Positions 51,671-59,675 of a stretch of 64,000 nucleotides of DNA are shown in pieces. Both the position numbers and the translations under genes were made by a program. How positions within the stretch are numbered: position 1 is the stretch's first letter; every line of letters begins with the position of its first letter. The stretch is from Hydrogenophaga sp. (lineage in GTDB: Bacteria; Pseudomonadota; Gammaproteobacteria; Burkholderiales; Burkholderiaceae_C): assembly GCF_011772445.1 (NCBI RefSeq), contig NZ_WVZN01000045.1, positions 62,001 through 126,000 of the forward strand, written 5' to 3'. The notes beneath the pieces were generated by a model that worked only from the letters and a program-made list of their open reading frames with translations, did no database searches and was not told the origin of the DNA.

Positions 51671-52633
51671 ATGAAGAACCGCATCCGTCTGCACGCGCTG
51701 GCCGCCGTGGCCGCCATCGGCCTGGCCAGCCCGCTGCTGGCGCAGGCCCAGAACAAGGTGAACCTGGGCGTGGCCATCCCGGCCGCCACCCACAGCTTCG
51801 CCGCCGGCCTGGTGTACTGGGCCAACGAGGCGAAGAAGGAGCTCGAGAAGGACCCCGACATCAAGGTCACCATCAAGACCGCCAGCGGCGCGCCCGAACA
51901 GGCCAACCAGCTGCAGGACCTGGTGACGGCGACCAAGATCGACTCGCTGGTCATCCTGCCCTTCGAATCGGCGGCGCTCACGCGCCCGGTGCAGCAGGTC
52001 AAGGCCAAGGGCGTGTACGTCACGGTGGTCGACCGCGGCCTCACCGACACCAGCGCGCAGGACGCCTATGTCTCGGGCGACAACACCGCCTTCGGCAAGG
52101 TGCCGGCCGAGTACCTGGCCAAGTTCCTCAACGGCAAGGGCAACATCGTCGCGCTGCGCGGCATTCCCACCACCATCGACAACGAGCGCATGGACGCGTT
52201 CACGGCGGTGATGAAGAACCACCCCGGCATCAAGATCCTGGACGCCAAACACGGCAACTGGAACCGCGACGACGCCTTCAAGGTGATGCAGGACTTCCTC
52301 ACGCGCTTCAAGGACATCGACGCCGTCTGGGCCGCCGACGACGACATGGCCTTCGGCGTGCTGCGCGCCATCGAGCAGGCCAAACGCAAGGACATCAAGA
52401 TCGTCTTCGGCGGCGCCGGCGCCAAGTCCATGATCAAGACGCTCATGGACGGCAGCAACCCCCTGATCCAGGCCAACGTGTCCTACTCGCCCAAGTTCCT
52501 CTACGAGGCGATCAAGATGACCGCGCTGGCGCGCAAGAAGGGCGAGAAGCTGCCGGCCTCGACCATCGTGCCTTCGGTGCTCATCACGAAGCAGAACGCC
52601 AAGGACTTCTACTTCCCCGACTCGCCGTTCTGA
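51671..52633 (+). CDS. Sugar ABC transporter substrate-binding protein (RbsB type)
   Basis: 320 residues with signal peptide MKNRIRLHALAAVAAIGLASPLLAQA and a periplasmic-binding-protein type 2/LacI-like fold: NLGVAIPAATHSFAAGLVYWANEAKKELEK, QDLVTATKIDSLVILPFESAALTRPV, VTVVDRGLTDTSAQDAYVSGDN, AVWAADDDMAFGVLRAIEQA. ATG 51671 follows AAGGAGACAAGC. The ligand is not readable; a pentose, polyol or cyclitol is likely from the neighbours. Confidence 0.92.
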   Translation: MKNRIRLHALAAVAAIGLASPLLAQAQNKVNLGVAIPAATHSFAAGLVYWANEAKKELEKDPDIKVTIKTASGAPEQANQLQDLVTATKIDSLVILPFESAALTRPVQQVKAKGVYVTVVDRGLTDTSAQDAYVSGDNTAFGKVPAEYLAKFLNGKGNIVALRGIPTTIDNERMDAFTAVMKNHPGIKILDAKHGNWNRDDAFKVMQDFLTRFKDIDAVWAADDDMAFGVLRAIEQAKRKDIKIVFGGAGAKSMIKTLMDGSNPLIQANVSYSPKFLYEAIKMTALARKKGEKLPASTIVPSVLITKQNAKDFYFPDSPF

Positions 52634-52654
52634 ACGCGCGCCAGGACGACCCGC

Positions 52655-53713
52655 ATGAAAACGATTCAAGGCCCCGGGATCTTCCTGGCCCAGTTCATCG
52701 GCGCGGCCGCGCCCTTCAACACGCTGGAGGGACTGGCCGGCTGGGCCGCTTCGCTGGGCTACAAGGGGGTGCAGATCCCCACCAGCGACGCGCACATCTT
52801 CGACCTCAGGCGCGCCGCCGAGAGCGACACGTACTGCGACGAGGTGAAGGGCGTCCTCGCCGCGCACGGCCTGCAGGTCACGGAGCTGTCCACCCACCTG
52901 CAGGGCCAGCTGCTCTGCGTGCACCCGGCCTACGACCTGCAGTTCGACGCCTTTGCGGCGCCCGAGGTGCGCGGCAACCCCGCCGCGCGCACACAGTGGG
53001 CGCACGAGCAACTGCTGCTCGCGGCCCAGGCCTCCAAGCGGCTCGGCCTCAAGGCCCACGCCTCCTTCTCGGGCGCGCTGGCCTGGCCCTACCTGTATCC
53101 CTGGCCGCAACGCCCGCCTGGCCTGGTGGAGGCCGCCTTCACCGAACTCGCCAGACGCTGGCGCCCCGTGCTCGACGCCTTCGACGACGCGGGCGTGGAC
53201 GTCTGCTACGAACTGCACCCCGGCGAGGACCTGCACGACGGCGTCACCTTCGAGCGCTTCCTTGATGCGGTGGGCCAGCACCCGCGCGCCACCATCCTCT
53301 ACGACCCCAGCCACTTCGTGCTGCAGCAACTCGACTACCTCGCCTTCATCGACCACTACCACGAGCGCATCCGCGCCTTTCACGTGAAGGACGCCGAGTT
53401 CCGCCCCAACGGCAAACAGGGCGTTTACGGCGGTTTCTCGAACTGGATCGACCGCGCGGGGCGCTTTCGTTCGCTGGGTGACGGGCAGGTGGACTTCAAG
53501 GCCATCTTCTCGAAGATGGCGCAATACGACTACGCGGGCTGGGCGGTGCTCGAATGGGAGTGCTGCCTCAAGCACCCCGAGGACGGCGCGCGCGAAGGCG
53601 CCAGCTTCATCCGCGAGCACATCATCCGCGTGGCCGACCGCGCCTTCGACGACTTCGCCGCCAGCGCGGGCGATGCGAAGACGCTGTCCACCTTGCTGGG
53701 CCTGAACCGATGA
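52655..53713 (+). CDS. Sugar phosphate isomerase/epimerase (IolE/xylose isomerase-like TIM barrel)
   Basis: A 352-residue AP-endonuclease-2-type TIM barrel. Likely metal ligands fall in CYELHPGEDLHDG, LYDPSHFVLQQLDY, RIRAFHVKDAEF and AVLEWECCLKHP. Such enzymes isomerise, epimerise or dehydrate sugars and inositols. The stop overlaps the next start (ATGA), and the pair resembles inositol-type catabolic operons. The exact reaction is unknown. Confidence 0.85.
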   Translation: MKTIQGPGIFLAQFIGAAAPFNTLEGLAGWAASLGYKGVQIPTSDAHIFDLRRAAESDTYCDEVKGVLAAHGLQVTELSTHLQGQLLCVHPAYDLQFDAFAAPEVRGNPAARTQWAHEQLLLAAQASKRLGLKAHASFSGALAWPYLYPWPQRPPGLVEAAFTELARRWRPVLDAFDDAGVDVCYELHPGEDLHDGVTFERFLDAVGQHPRATILYDPSHFVLQQLDYLAFIDHYHERIRAFHVKDAEFRPNGKQGVYGGFSNWIDRAGRFRSLGDGQVDFKAIFSKMAQYDYAGWAVLEWECCLKHPEDGAREGASFIREHIIRVADRAFDDFAASAGDAKTLSTLLGLNR

Positions 53714-54846
53714 GCGACGAGCGCAGCACACGGCGCATCCGCCTGGGCATGGTCGGCGGTGGCGAGGGCAGCTTCATTGGTGCCGCGCACCGCATCGCCG
53801 CGCGCCTCGACGACCAGTTCGAACTCGTGGCCGGGGCCTTGTCGTCGACACCCGTGCGCGCGCACGCCAGCGCCGCCGCGCTGCACATCGCGCCCGATCG
53901 CAGCTACGCCGACTACGCCGAGATGGCGCGTGCCGAGGCGCAGCGCCCCGACGGCATCGACGCGGTCGCCATCGTCACGCCCAACCACCTGCACGTGCCC
54001 GTGGCGCGCGCCTTCGCGGAGCAGGGCATTCACATCATTTGCGACAAGCCCCTGGCCACCTCGCTGGCCGAAGCCGAGGCGCTGGCGCAGCGCGTGCGCG
54101 AGCGCGGCCTGCTGTTCCTGCTCACGCACACCTACAGCGGCTACCCCATGGTGCGCCAGGCGCGCGAACTCGTGGCCGACGGCGCCATCGGCGACATCCG
54201 CATCGTGCAGGTGGAGTACGTGCAGGACTGGCTGGGCGAGCCCATCGAACAGCAGGGCAACAAGCAGGCCGCGTGGCGCAACGACCCGCTGCAAGCCGGC
54301 CCGGCCGGCGCCCTGGGCGACATCGGCACACACGCCTACCACCTGGCCGGCTACGTGAGCGGCCTGCGCCTGAGCGAACTCGCGGCGGAACTGAGCACCT
54401 TCGTGCCTGGACGCGCGCTGGATGACCACGTGCAGGTGATGCTGCGCTACGAAGGCGGCGCGCGCGGCATGTTGTGGGCCAGCCAGGTGGCCAGCGGCAG
54501 CCGTAACGGCCTGCGCCTGCGCGTGTACGGCAGCACTGGCTCGCTGCAGTTCGATCAGGAGAAGCCCGAGGAGCTCTGGCTCACGCGGCCGGGGCAACCC
54601 TCGCAGTGCCTCTACCGCGGCGTGCCCGCCGGGCCGGGCGGCCTCGCGGTGCCGCACCGCATTCCCTCGGGCCACCCCGAGGGCTACCTCGAGGCCTTCG
54701 CCCAGCTCTACCGCGACTTCGCGCGCGCCTGGCGCGGTGAGGCCGATGTGGCTTTGCCGGGACTGGACGATGGACTGGCGGGCATGGCCTTCATCGAGGC
54801 CGTGCTGCGCAGCCATCGGGAGGGCATGGGCTGGGTGCGGTTGTGA
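53710..54846 (+). CDS. Gfo/Idh/MocA-family NAD(P)-dependent oxidoreductase
   Basis: 378 residues. The N-terminal Rossmann fold (RLGMVGGGEGSFIGAAHRIAARL, AVAIVTPNHLHVPVARAF) carries the catalytic-lysine motif as CDKPLATSLAEA (family: EKP). The C-terminal domain has GALGDIGTHAYHLAGYVSG and a substrate-binding sheet. It probably oxidises the imported sugar or inositol at a hydroxyl group. Last gene of the ROK-led operon; convergent with the RraA-like gene. Confidence 0.9.
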   Translation: MSDERSTRRIRLGMVGGGEGSFIGAAHRIAARLDDQFELVAGALSSTPVRAHASAAALHIAPDRSYADYAEMARAEAQRPDGIDAVAIVTPNHLHVPVARAFAEQGIHIICDKPLATSLAEAEALAQRVRERGLLFLLTHTYSGYPMVRQARELVADGAIGDIRIVQVEYVQDWLGEPIEQQGNKQAAWRNDPLQAGPAGALGDIGTHAYHLAGYVSGLRLSELAAELSTFVPGRALDDHVQVMLRYEGGARGMLWASQVASGSRNGLRLRVYGSTGSLQFDQEKPEELWLTRPGQPSQCLYRGVPAGPGGLAVPHRIPSGHPEGYLEAFAQLYRDFARAWRGEADVALPGLDDGLAGMAFIEAVLRSHREGMGWVRL

Positions 54847-54853
54847 GGGCGGC

Positions 54854-55522
54854 TCAGCCCTTGAACCCGATCCGCGCCAGCGTCTGATCGATCCAGGCCG
54901 TCTCGAGCCGACCCTCGGCGATCTGTTTCAGCGTCACCTGCTCGGCCTGTGACTTCTTCTGCGCGGCCTCCAGCACGCTCGCCGCCTCGTCCCGCGGCAC
55001 GCACAGCACGCCATCGGCGTCGCCGATGACCAGGTCGCCCGGGTGGATCACCATGCCGTCGATGGCGATGGGCACGTTGATCTCGCCCGGGCCGTCCTTG
55101 TAGGGGCCGCGGTGCGTCACGCCCGCGGCGAACACGGGCAGGGCGCCCGCGCCGATCACGTCGAGGTCGCGGATGGCGCCGTTGATGACGAAGCCGGCGA
55201 TGCCACGCGCGATCGCGTAGGTGGTCATCAGCTCACCGATCAGGGCGTTGCTGAGGTCACCGCCACCGTCGACCACGATCACGTCGCCGGGCTGCGCGAT
55301 CTCCAGCGCCTTGTGGATCATGAGGTTGTCGCCGGGCCGCGTTTTCACGGTGATGGCGGGCGCCGACAGGCGCGTCTCGCGGCTCAGCGGGCGCAGGCGC
55401 GCGCCGGCCGCGGTCATGCGGGTCATGCAGTCGCTCACGTTGGCGACGGGCACGCCGCGGAAAGCCTCGACGAGGTCGGGCGCGACGCGGTGGGTGAGGG
55501 GGAAGATGCGCAGTCCGAGCAT
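54854..55522 (-). CDS. RraA-like/HMG aldolase-family protein
   Basis: A 222-residue RraA-fold protein. PGDVIVVDGGGDLSNALIGELMTTYAIARGIAGFVINGAIRDLD holds the conserved GxxxR/D residues used by metal-dependent 4-hydroxy-4-methyl-2-oxoglutarate and oxaloacetate aldolases. Because it sits in a catabolic cluster, an aldolase or decarboxylase role is more likely than RNase E inhibition. It is the last gene of an operon running from 58607 down to 54854, 3 bases after the FMN oxidase gene. Confidence 0.85.
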   Translation of the reverse strand: MLGLRIFPLTHRVAPDLVEAFRGVPVANVSDCMTRMTAAGARLRPLSRETRLSAPAITVKTRPGDNLMIHKALEIAQPGDVIVVDGGGDLSNALIGELMTTYAIARGIAGFVINGAIRDLDVIGAGALPVFAAGVTHRGPYKDGPGEINVPIAIDGMVIHPGDLVIGDADGVLCVPRDEAASVLEAAQKKSQAEQVTLKQIAEGRLETAWIDQTLARIGFKG

Positions 55523-55525
55523 GGT

Positions 55526-56716
55526 TCAGTGTCCTTGGGCGGGAATCAGGTGGCTGGGGTCCAGCTCGTCGGGCCGCAGCACGCCCATCAGGGCCATGTT
55601 GCGGGAGACCTCCGAACGCAGCAGGTCGATGGCGCGCAGCGCGCCGGCTTCGCCAGCCACGGCGGCGGCGAAGGCGAAGGGGCGGCCGACGAAGACGAAG
55701 CGCGCGCCCAGGGCCAGGGCCTTGAGCACGTCGCTGCCGCGGCGCACGCCGCTGTCCAGCATCACGGGGATGTCGGGGCAGGCCTCGACGATGCGCGGCA
55801 GCACCGCCAGCGGCGCGGCGGCGCCGTCGAGCTGGCGCCCGCCGTGGTTGCTCACGATCACGCCGTTGCAGCCCTCGTCGGCCGCGCGCCGCGCGTCGCG
55901 CGCATCGAGCACGCCCTTCACCACGATCTCGCCGCTCCACACGCGGCGGATCATCTGCAGGTGCCGCCAGTTGAGGTGGCCGCGGTCGGAGAGGTTGCGC
56001 TCCACGTTGGGCGAGAGGATGGGCGCGCCACGCGTCGCGTAGCTGTTCTCGAAGTGCGGCATGCCGTGCTGCACCAGCGTGCGCAGGAAGGTGCCGAACA
56101 GCCAGCGCGGGTGCGTGATGCCCTGCCAGGCCAGGCGCGGCCCGGGCCGCACGGGGATGGTGAAACCCGCGCGCAGGTTGCTTTCGCGGTTGGCGGCGGC
56201 GGGCGTGTCCAGCGTGATCACGAGCGTGCGAAAGCCCGCGGCCTTCACGCGGTCCAGCAGCGCGAGGATGCCCGCGTCGTCGCCCGGCAGGTAGGCCTGG
56301 AACCAGGCGTCGGGGTTCACCGCGATCACCTCTTCCATCCGGATCAGCGAGGAGCCGCTGAGCACGAAGGGAATGTTCTCGCGCCGCGCGGCCTGGGCGA
56401 TGACGAGGTCGCCCCGGTAGGCCGAGAGCGCGGCCAGGCCCATGGGCGCCACGCCGAAGGGCGTGGCCCAACGGCGGCCACACAATTCGACGCCCATGTC
56501 GCGCGGCGTGATGTCCACCAGCACGCGCGGCACCATCTGCCAGGCCTGGAAGGCGTCGCGGTTGGCGCGGAAGGACTGGTTGGTCTCGGCCGCGCCGGCC
56601 ACGTAGCCGAACACGGGGCGGGGCAAGTGGCGGCGCGCTTCGTTCTCGAAATCGTCGAGGCACAGCACGCGCTGCAGCCACCGGGGGGCGGCTGGCGCGT
56701 CGGGGAGTCGGCTCAT
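55526..56716 (-). CDS. FMN-dependent alpha-hydroxy-acid oxidase/dehydrogenase
   Basis: A 396-residue TIM-barrel flavoenzyme of the lactate/glycolate/mandelate family. Signatures are VPRVLVDITPRDMGVELCGR, the active-site stretch VSNHGGRQLDGAAAPL with catalytic His and Arg, and VMLDSGVRRGSDVLKALALGARFVFVGRP for FMN phosphate binding. It oxidises a 2-hydroxyacid to the 2-oxoacid. The start overlaps the stop of the upstream dehydrogenase gene (56713-56716). Confidence 0.92.
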   Translation of the reverse strand: MSRLPDAPAAPRWLQRVLCLDDFENEARRHLPRPVFGYVAGAAETNQSFRANRDAFQAWQMVPRVLVDITPRDMGVELCGRRWATPFGVAPMGLAALSAYRGDLVIAQAARRENIPFVLSGSSLIRMEEVIAVNPDAWFQAYLPGDDAGILALLDRVKAAGFRTLVITLDTPAAANRESNLRAGFTIPVRPGPRLAWQGITHPRWLFGTFLRTLVQHGMPHFENSYATRGAPILSPNVERNLSDRGHLNWRHLQMIRRVWSGEIVVKGVLDARDARRAADEGCNGVIVSNHGGRQLDGAAAPLAVLPRIVEACPDIPVMLDSGVRRGSDVLKALALGARFVFVGRPFAFAAAVAGEAGALRAIDLLRSEVSRNMALMGVLRPDELDPSHLIPAQGH

Positions 56717-57633
56717 GCTCTGGGCTCGCGGTGCTCAGGCAGCGGCTTGCCGGACAGCGCCTGCACCTGCAGCGCGAGCGCGGCCCAGTCCCAGTCGGCG
56801 CGGCCGCCTTCGCACAGGGTGTTCAACAGTTGTTCGGCCAGCGCGGCGGTGGGCAGCACGGTGCCGGTGCCTTGCGCGCCCTGCAGCGCCAGGCGCAGGT
56901 CCTTGCGCATCAGCACCGCGCGAAAGCCCGGCGTGAACTGCTTCGCCGCGATGCGCGGGGCGTGCTTCTCCAGCGAGAAGCTGCGCGCGGCGCCGCCCAG
57001 CAGGGCCTCGCGCATCTGCGCCAGGTCCACGCCCTCGGCCTGTGCCAGCGCGATGGCGTCGGCCACGCCCAGCAGCGCACCGGCCACGGCCACCTGGTTG
57101 CAGGCCTTCACCACCTGGCCCGCGCCCACGCCGCCCACGTGCAGCACGCTCTTGCAGAAGGCGCCCAGCGCTTCGCGGCAGGCCTCCACGGCGGCGGTCT
57201 CTCCGCCCACCATGCAGCTCAGCACGCCATCGGCCGCGCCCTGCTGGCCGCCGCTCACGGGTGCGTCGACGAAGGCGATGCCGCGCGCCGCGAGCGCGCC
57301 CGCGAACTCGCGCGCCGAGGCGGCGGCGATGGTGCTGGTGTCCACCACCACGCTGCCCGCCGCCAGGCCGTGCACCAGGCCGTCGTCGCCGAACAGCACC
57401 TCGCGCACCACCGCGTCGTCGGGCAGGCTGAGGAACACGATGGCGCTGCCCCGGCCCACGTCGGCCGAGGAGCTGCCCGCCGTGGCGCCCAGGTCCACCA
57501 GGGCCTGCACGGCGTGCGCCTCGCGCGCGAAGACCTTCAGCGGGTGGCCTTTGCGCAGCAGGCAGCCGGCCATGCCGGCGCCCATGGCACCCAGGCCGAT
57601 GAAGCCGAGCGTTGAACCGGGCGCGCGACTCAT
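56713..57633 (-). CDS. 3-hydroxyisobutyrate dehydrogenase-family NAD(P) oxidoreductase
   Basis: 306 residues. The Rossmann start GFIGLGAMGAGMAGCLLRKGH, the substrate motif FVDAPVSGGQQGAADGVLS and the catalytic Lys in GAGQVVKACNQ are typical of beta-hydroxyacid dehydrogenases (HIBADH, tartronate semialdehyde reductase). ATG 57633 overlaps the stop of the receptor gene (ATGA). It probably acts on an intermediate of the same hydroxyacid route. Confidence 0.9.
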   Translation of the reverse strand: MSRAPGSTLGFIGLGAMGAGMAGCLLRKGHPLKVFAREAHAVQALVDLGATAGSSSADVGRGSAIVFLSLPDDAVVREVLFGDDGLVHGLAAGSVVVDTSTIAAASAREFAGALAARGIAFVDAPVSGGQQGAADGVLSCMVGGETAAVEACREALGAFCKSVLHVGGVGAGQVVKACNQVAVAGALLGVADAIALAQAEGVDLAQMREALLGGAARSFSLEKHAPRIAAKQFTPGFRAVLMRKDLRLALQGAQGTGTVLPTAALAEQLLNTLCEGGRADWDWAALALQVQALSGKPLPEHREPRA

Positions 57634-58607
57634 TTGCCGATGGCCTTGCCGATGAGGTCCACGGCGGAGACGATTTCGGCCTGGAAGGCTGCGCCGTCGG
57701 CGTAGTCCTGCGTCAGACCCGACTTGGCCACGTAGTCCTTCCAGCCCGGCGTCTGCATGGCCTTGTGGAAAGCGTCGTGCAGGTAACGCTTGATGGGCTC
57801 GGGCAGATTCGCCGGCGCCATCAGGCCCTTCATGTTGTCCAGCGCCACGGGCACACCCAGTTCGGTCATGGTGGGCACCTCGGGCAGGGCCGGCAGGCGC
57901 GAGCGCGAGAACAGCGCCAGCGGGCGCACGCGGCCCGCGTCGATCATGGGCTTCATCTCCTCGTAGGCGCCGAAGGCACTGTCCACCTGGCCCGCGAGCA
58001 GAGCGGTCATCGAGTCGGCTGCGCCGCGGTAGGGCACGTGCAGCAGCTTCAGGCCGGCGGCCTTCTCGAACACGATGCCGGTGGCGTGGAAGATGCCGCC
58101 TTCGCCGGTGGAACCATAGGAGACCTTCTCGGGCGCCTTCTTCGCCTCGGCGATGAGCGCCTTCATGTCGGCGAAGGGCGAGTCGGCGCGCACGGCCAGG
58201 ATGCTGGGCGCGCGCGAGACCTTGATGATGGGCGTGAAAGACTTGCGCGAGTCGTAGTTGAGCGGGCGGAAATGGCCGACCGAGGTGGTCTCGCTGCCGC
58301 CGCCCACGAACACGGTGGTGCCGTCGGGCTTGGCGTCGGCCGTGGCCTGCGCGGCGATGGCGCCGGCCGCGCCCACGCGGTTGTTCACCACCACCGGCAC
58401 GGGGATGATGTCCTTGGCTGCGTAGGAGAGCTGGCGCGCGATCTGGTCGGCCGAGCCGCCGGGCGCGAAGCCCACGAGGATGGTGATGGGCTGCGTGGGC
58501 TGCCAGGCCTGGGCGCGCGCGGCCAATGGCAGGGCGGACAGGCCCAGCGCCGCGCCGGCGGCGCCCACGAGGTGGCGGCGTGTCAGGCCTTGGGGATCGG
58601 AACTCAT
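57630..58607 (-). CDS. Bug-family (TctC-like) solute receptor
   Basis: A 325-residue periplasmic binding protein of the Bordetella uptake gene family, typical of Burkholderiales. The signal has a twin-arginine look (TRRHLVGAAGAALGLSALPLAARAQA). The mature part has PITILVGFAPGGSADQIAR, VNNRVGAAGAIAA, HVPYRGAADSMTALLAGQVDSAF. ATG 58607 follows AAGGAGACAGCGC. It probably binds a carboxylate for the catabolic genes downstream. The TctA/TctB membrane partners are not nearby. Confidence 0.92.
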   Translation of the reverse strand: MSSDPQGLTRRHLVGAAGAALGLSALPLAARAQAWQPTQPITILVGFAPGGSADQIARQLSYAAKDIIPVPVVVNNRVGAAGAIAAQATADAKPDGTTVFVGGGSETTSVGHFRPLNYDSRKSFTPIIKVSRAPSILAVRADSPFADMKALIAEAKKAPEKVSYGSTGEGGIFHATGIVFEKAAGLKLLHVPYRGAADSMTALLAGQVDSAFGAYEEMKPMIDAGRVRPLALFSRSRLPALPEVPTMTELGVPVALDNMKGLMAPANLPEPIKRYLHDAFHKAMQTPGWKDYVAKSGLTQDYADGAAFQAEIVSAVDLIGKAIGK

Positions 58608-58695
58608 GCGCTGTCTCCTTCTGTTGTGGGGCCGCGAGCGGCAAGCGCTCGGCTGGGTCAGGGGCGCATTCTGGGAAACTGACTTGTGGATGAAA

Positions 58696-58717
58696 AGCGA
58701 TATATTTCGATGTCGCT
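58696..58717. promoter_or_regulatory. Candidate LysR-type site between Bug receptor and LysR genes
   Basis: AGCGA and TCGCT arms enclose an AT-rich 12-base centre, in the 150-bp gap between the divergent starts (58607 and 58758). Position and dyad fit a binding site for the neighbouring LysR regulator. Confidence 0.4.
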
Positions 58718-58757
58718 CGTTCACCTTTTTTCAACGCCACATTGTGCGGCCGCGGCC

Positions 58758-59663
58758 ATGACGCTCAAGCAGCTCGAAGCCTTCTACTGGGCCGCCACCG
58801 CCGCGAGCTTCCTTGTCGCCGCGCAGCGCCTGCACATCTCGCAGTCCACCCTGTCCAAACGCATCGGCGAACTCGAATCGCAACTGCGCACCGCGCTGTT
58901 CAACCGCAGCGGCCACCGCGCCGCCCTCACCGAGGCGGGCGAGCAGTTGCTCCCCCTGGCGCGGCGCATGCTCGAGCTGTCCGAGGACATGCGCGATCAA
59001 ATCGCGCTGGGCGGCGGCCTGCGCGGGCACTGCCGCTTCGGTGTCGGCGAACTCGCGGCCCTGACCTGGCTGCCGGACCTGGTGGCGCACGCCGCCGCGA
59101 AGTACCCCGAGCTGCGACTGGAGCCCTGTGTGGACCTCGGCACGGCGCTGGAGCAGCGCCTGGAAAGCGGCGAACTCGATTTCGCCGTGGTGGCTGGCCA
59201 CTCCACGCGCGGCGCCATCGCCAGCGAGGCCATTGCCCACGTGCGCTTTTGCTGGGCTGCCTCGCCCGCGCTGGTGGGGCGCCAGCGCGCGGTGAACGCG
59301 GCGCTGCTGGAGCGTCACGCGCTCATCACCCAGCCCGGCGCGGCGGGGCCCACGCGCATGCTGGAACAATGGCTCGCGCTCAATGGCCTGCAGGCGCCGC
59401 GCCGGCTGGTGTGCAACAACCTCTCGGCCATCGCCAGCCTCATCGCCTCGGGCGTGGGCATTGGCCTGTACCCTCGCGCCTGGCTGCGCCGCATGAAGAC
59501 CCGGGGCGTGGTGGTGGAGCTGCGCGGCGATCGGCCCTTGCCTGAATTGCAGTACACCTTCCAGCACCGGCGCGACGACCACCGCGCGCTGCTCACGCGC
59601 CTGCGCGAGCTGGTGGGCGAGACGGTGAATTTCGACAAGTCCGGCCCTTTGTGGGGCGCCTGA
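58758..59663 (+). CDS. LysR-family regulator of the hydroxyacid cluster
   Basis: 301 residues. The HTH (LKQLEAFYWAATAASFLVAAQRLHISQSTLSKRIGELESQL) and a LysR substrate domain (ELRLEPCVDLGTALEQRLESGELDFAVVAG, ASLIASGVGIGLYP) are complete. ATG 58758 starts directly at the HTH; upstream in-frame codons to 58686 overlap the candidate operator. It is divergent from the Bug receptor operon, which it probably controls. Confidence 0.88.
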   Translation: MTLKQLEAFYWAATAASFLVAAQRLHISQSTLSKRIGELESQLRTALFNRSGHRAALTEAGEQLLPLARRMLELSEDMRDQIALGGGLRGHCRFGVGELAALTWLPDLVAHAAAKYPELRLEPCVDLGTALEQRLESGELDFAVVAGHSTRGAIASEAIAHVRFCWAASPALVGRQRAVNAALLERHALITQPGAAGPTRMLEQWLALNGLQAPRRLVCNNLSAIASLIASGVGIGLYPRAWLRRMKTRGVVVELRGDRPLPELQYTFQHRRDDHRALLTRLRELVGETVNFDKSGPLWGA

Positions 59664-59675
59664 AGGAGACCGGCC

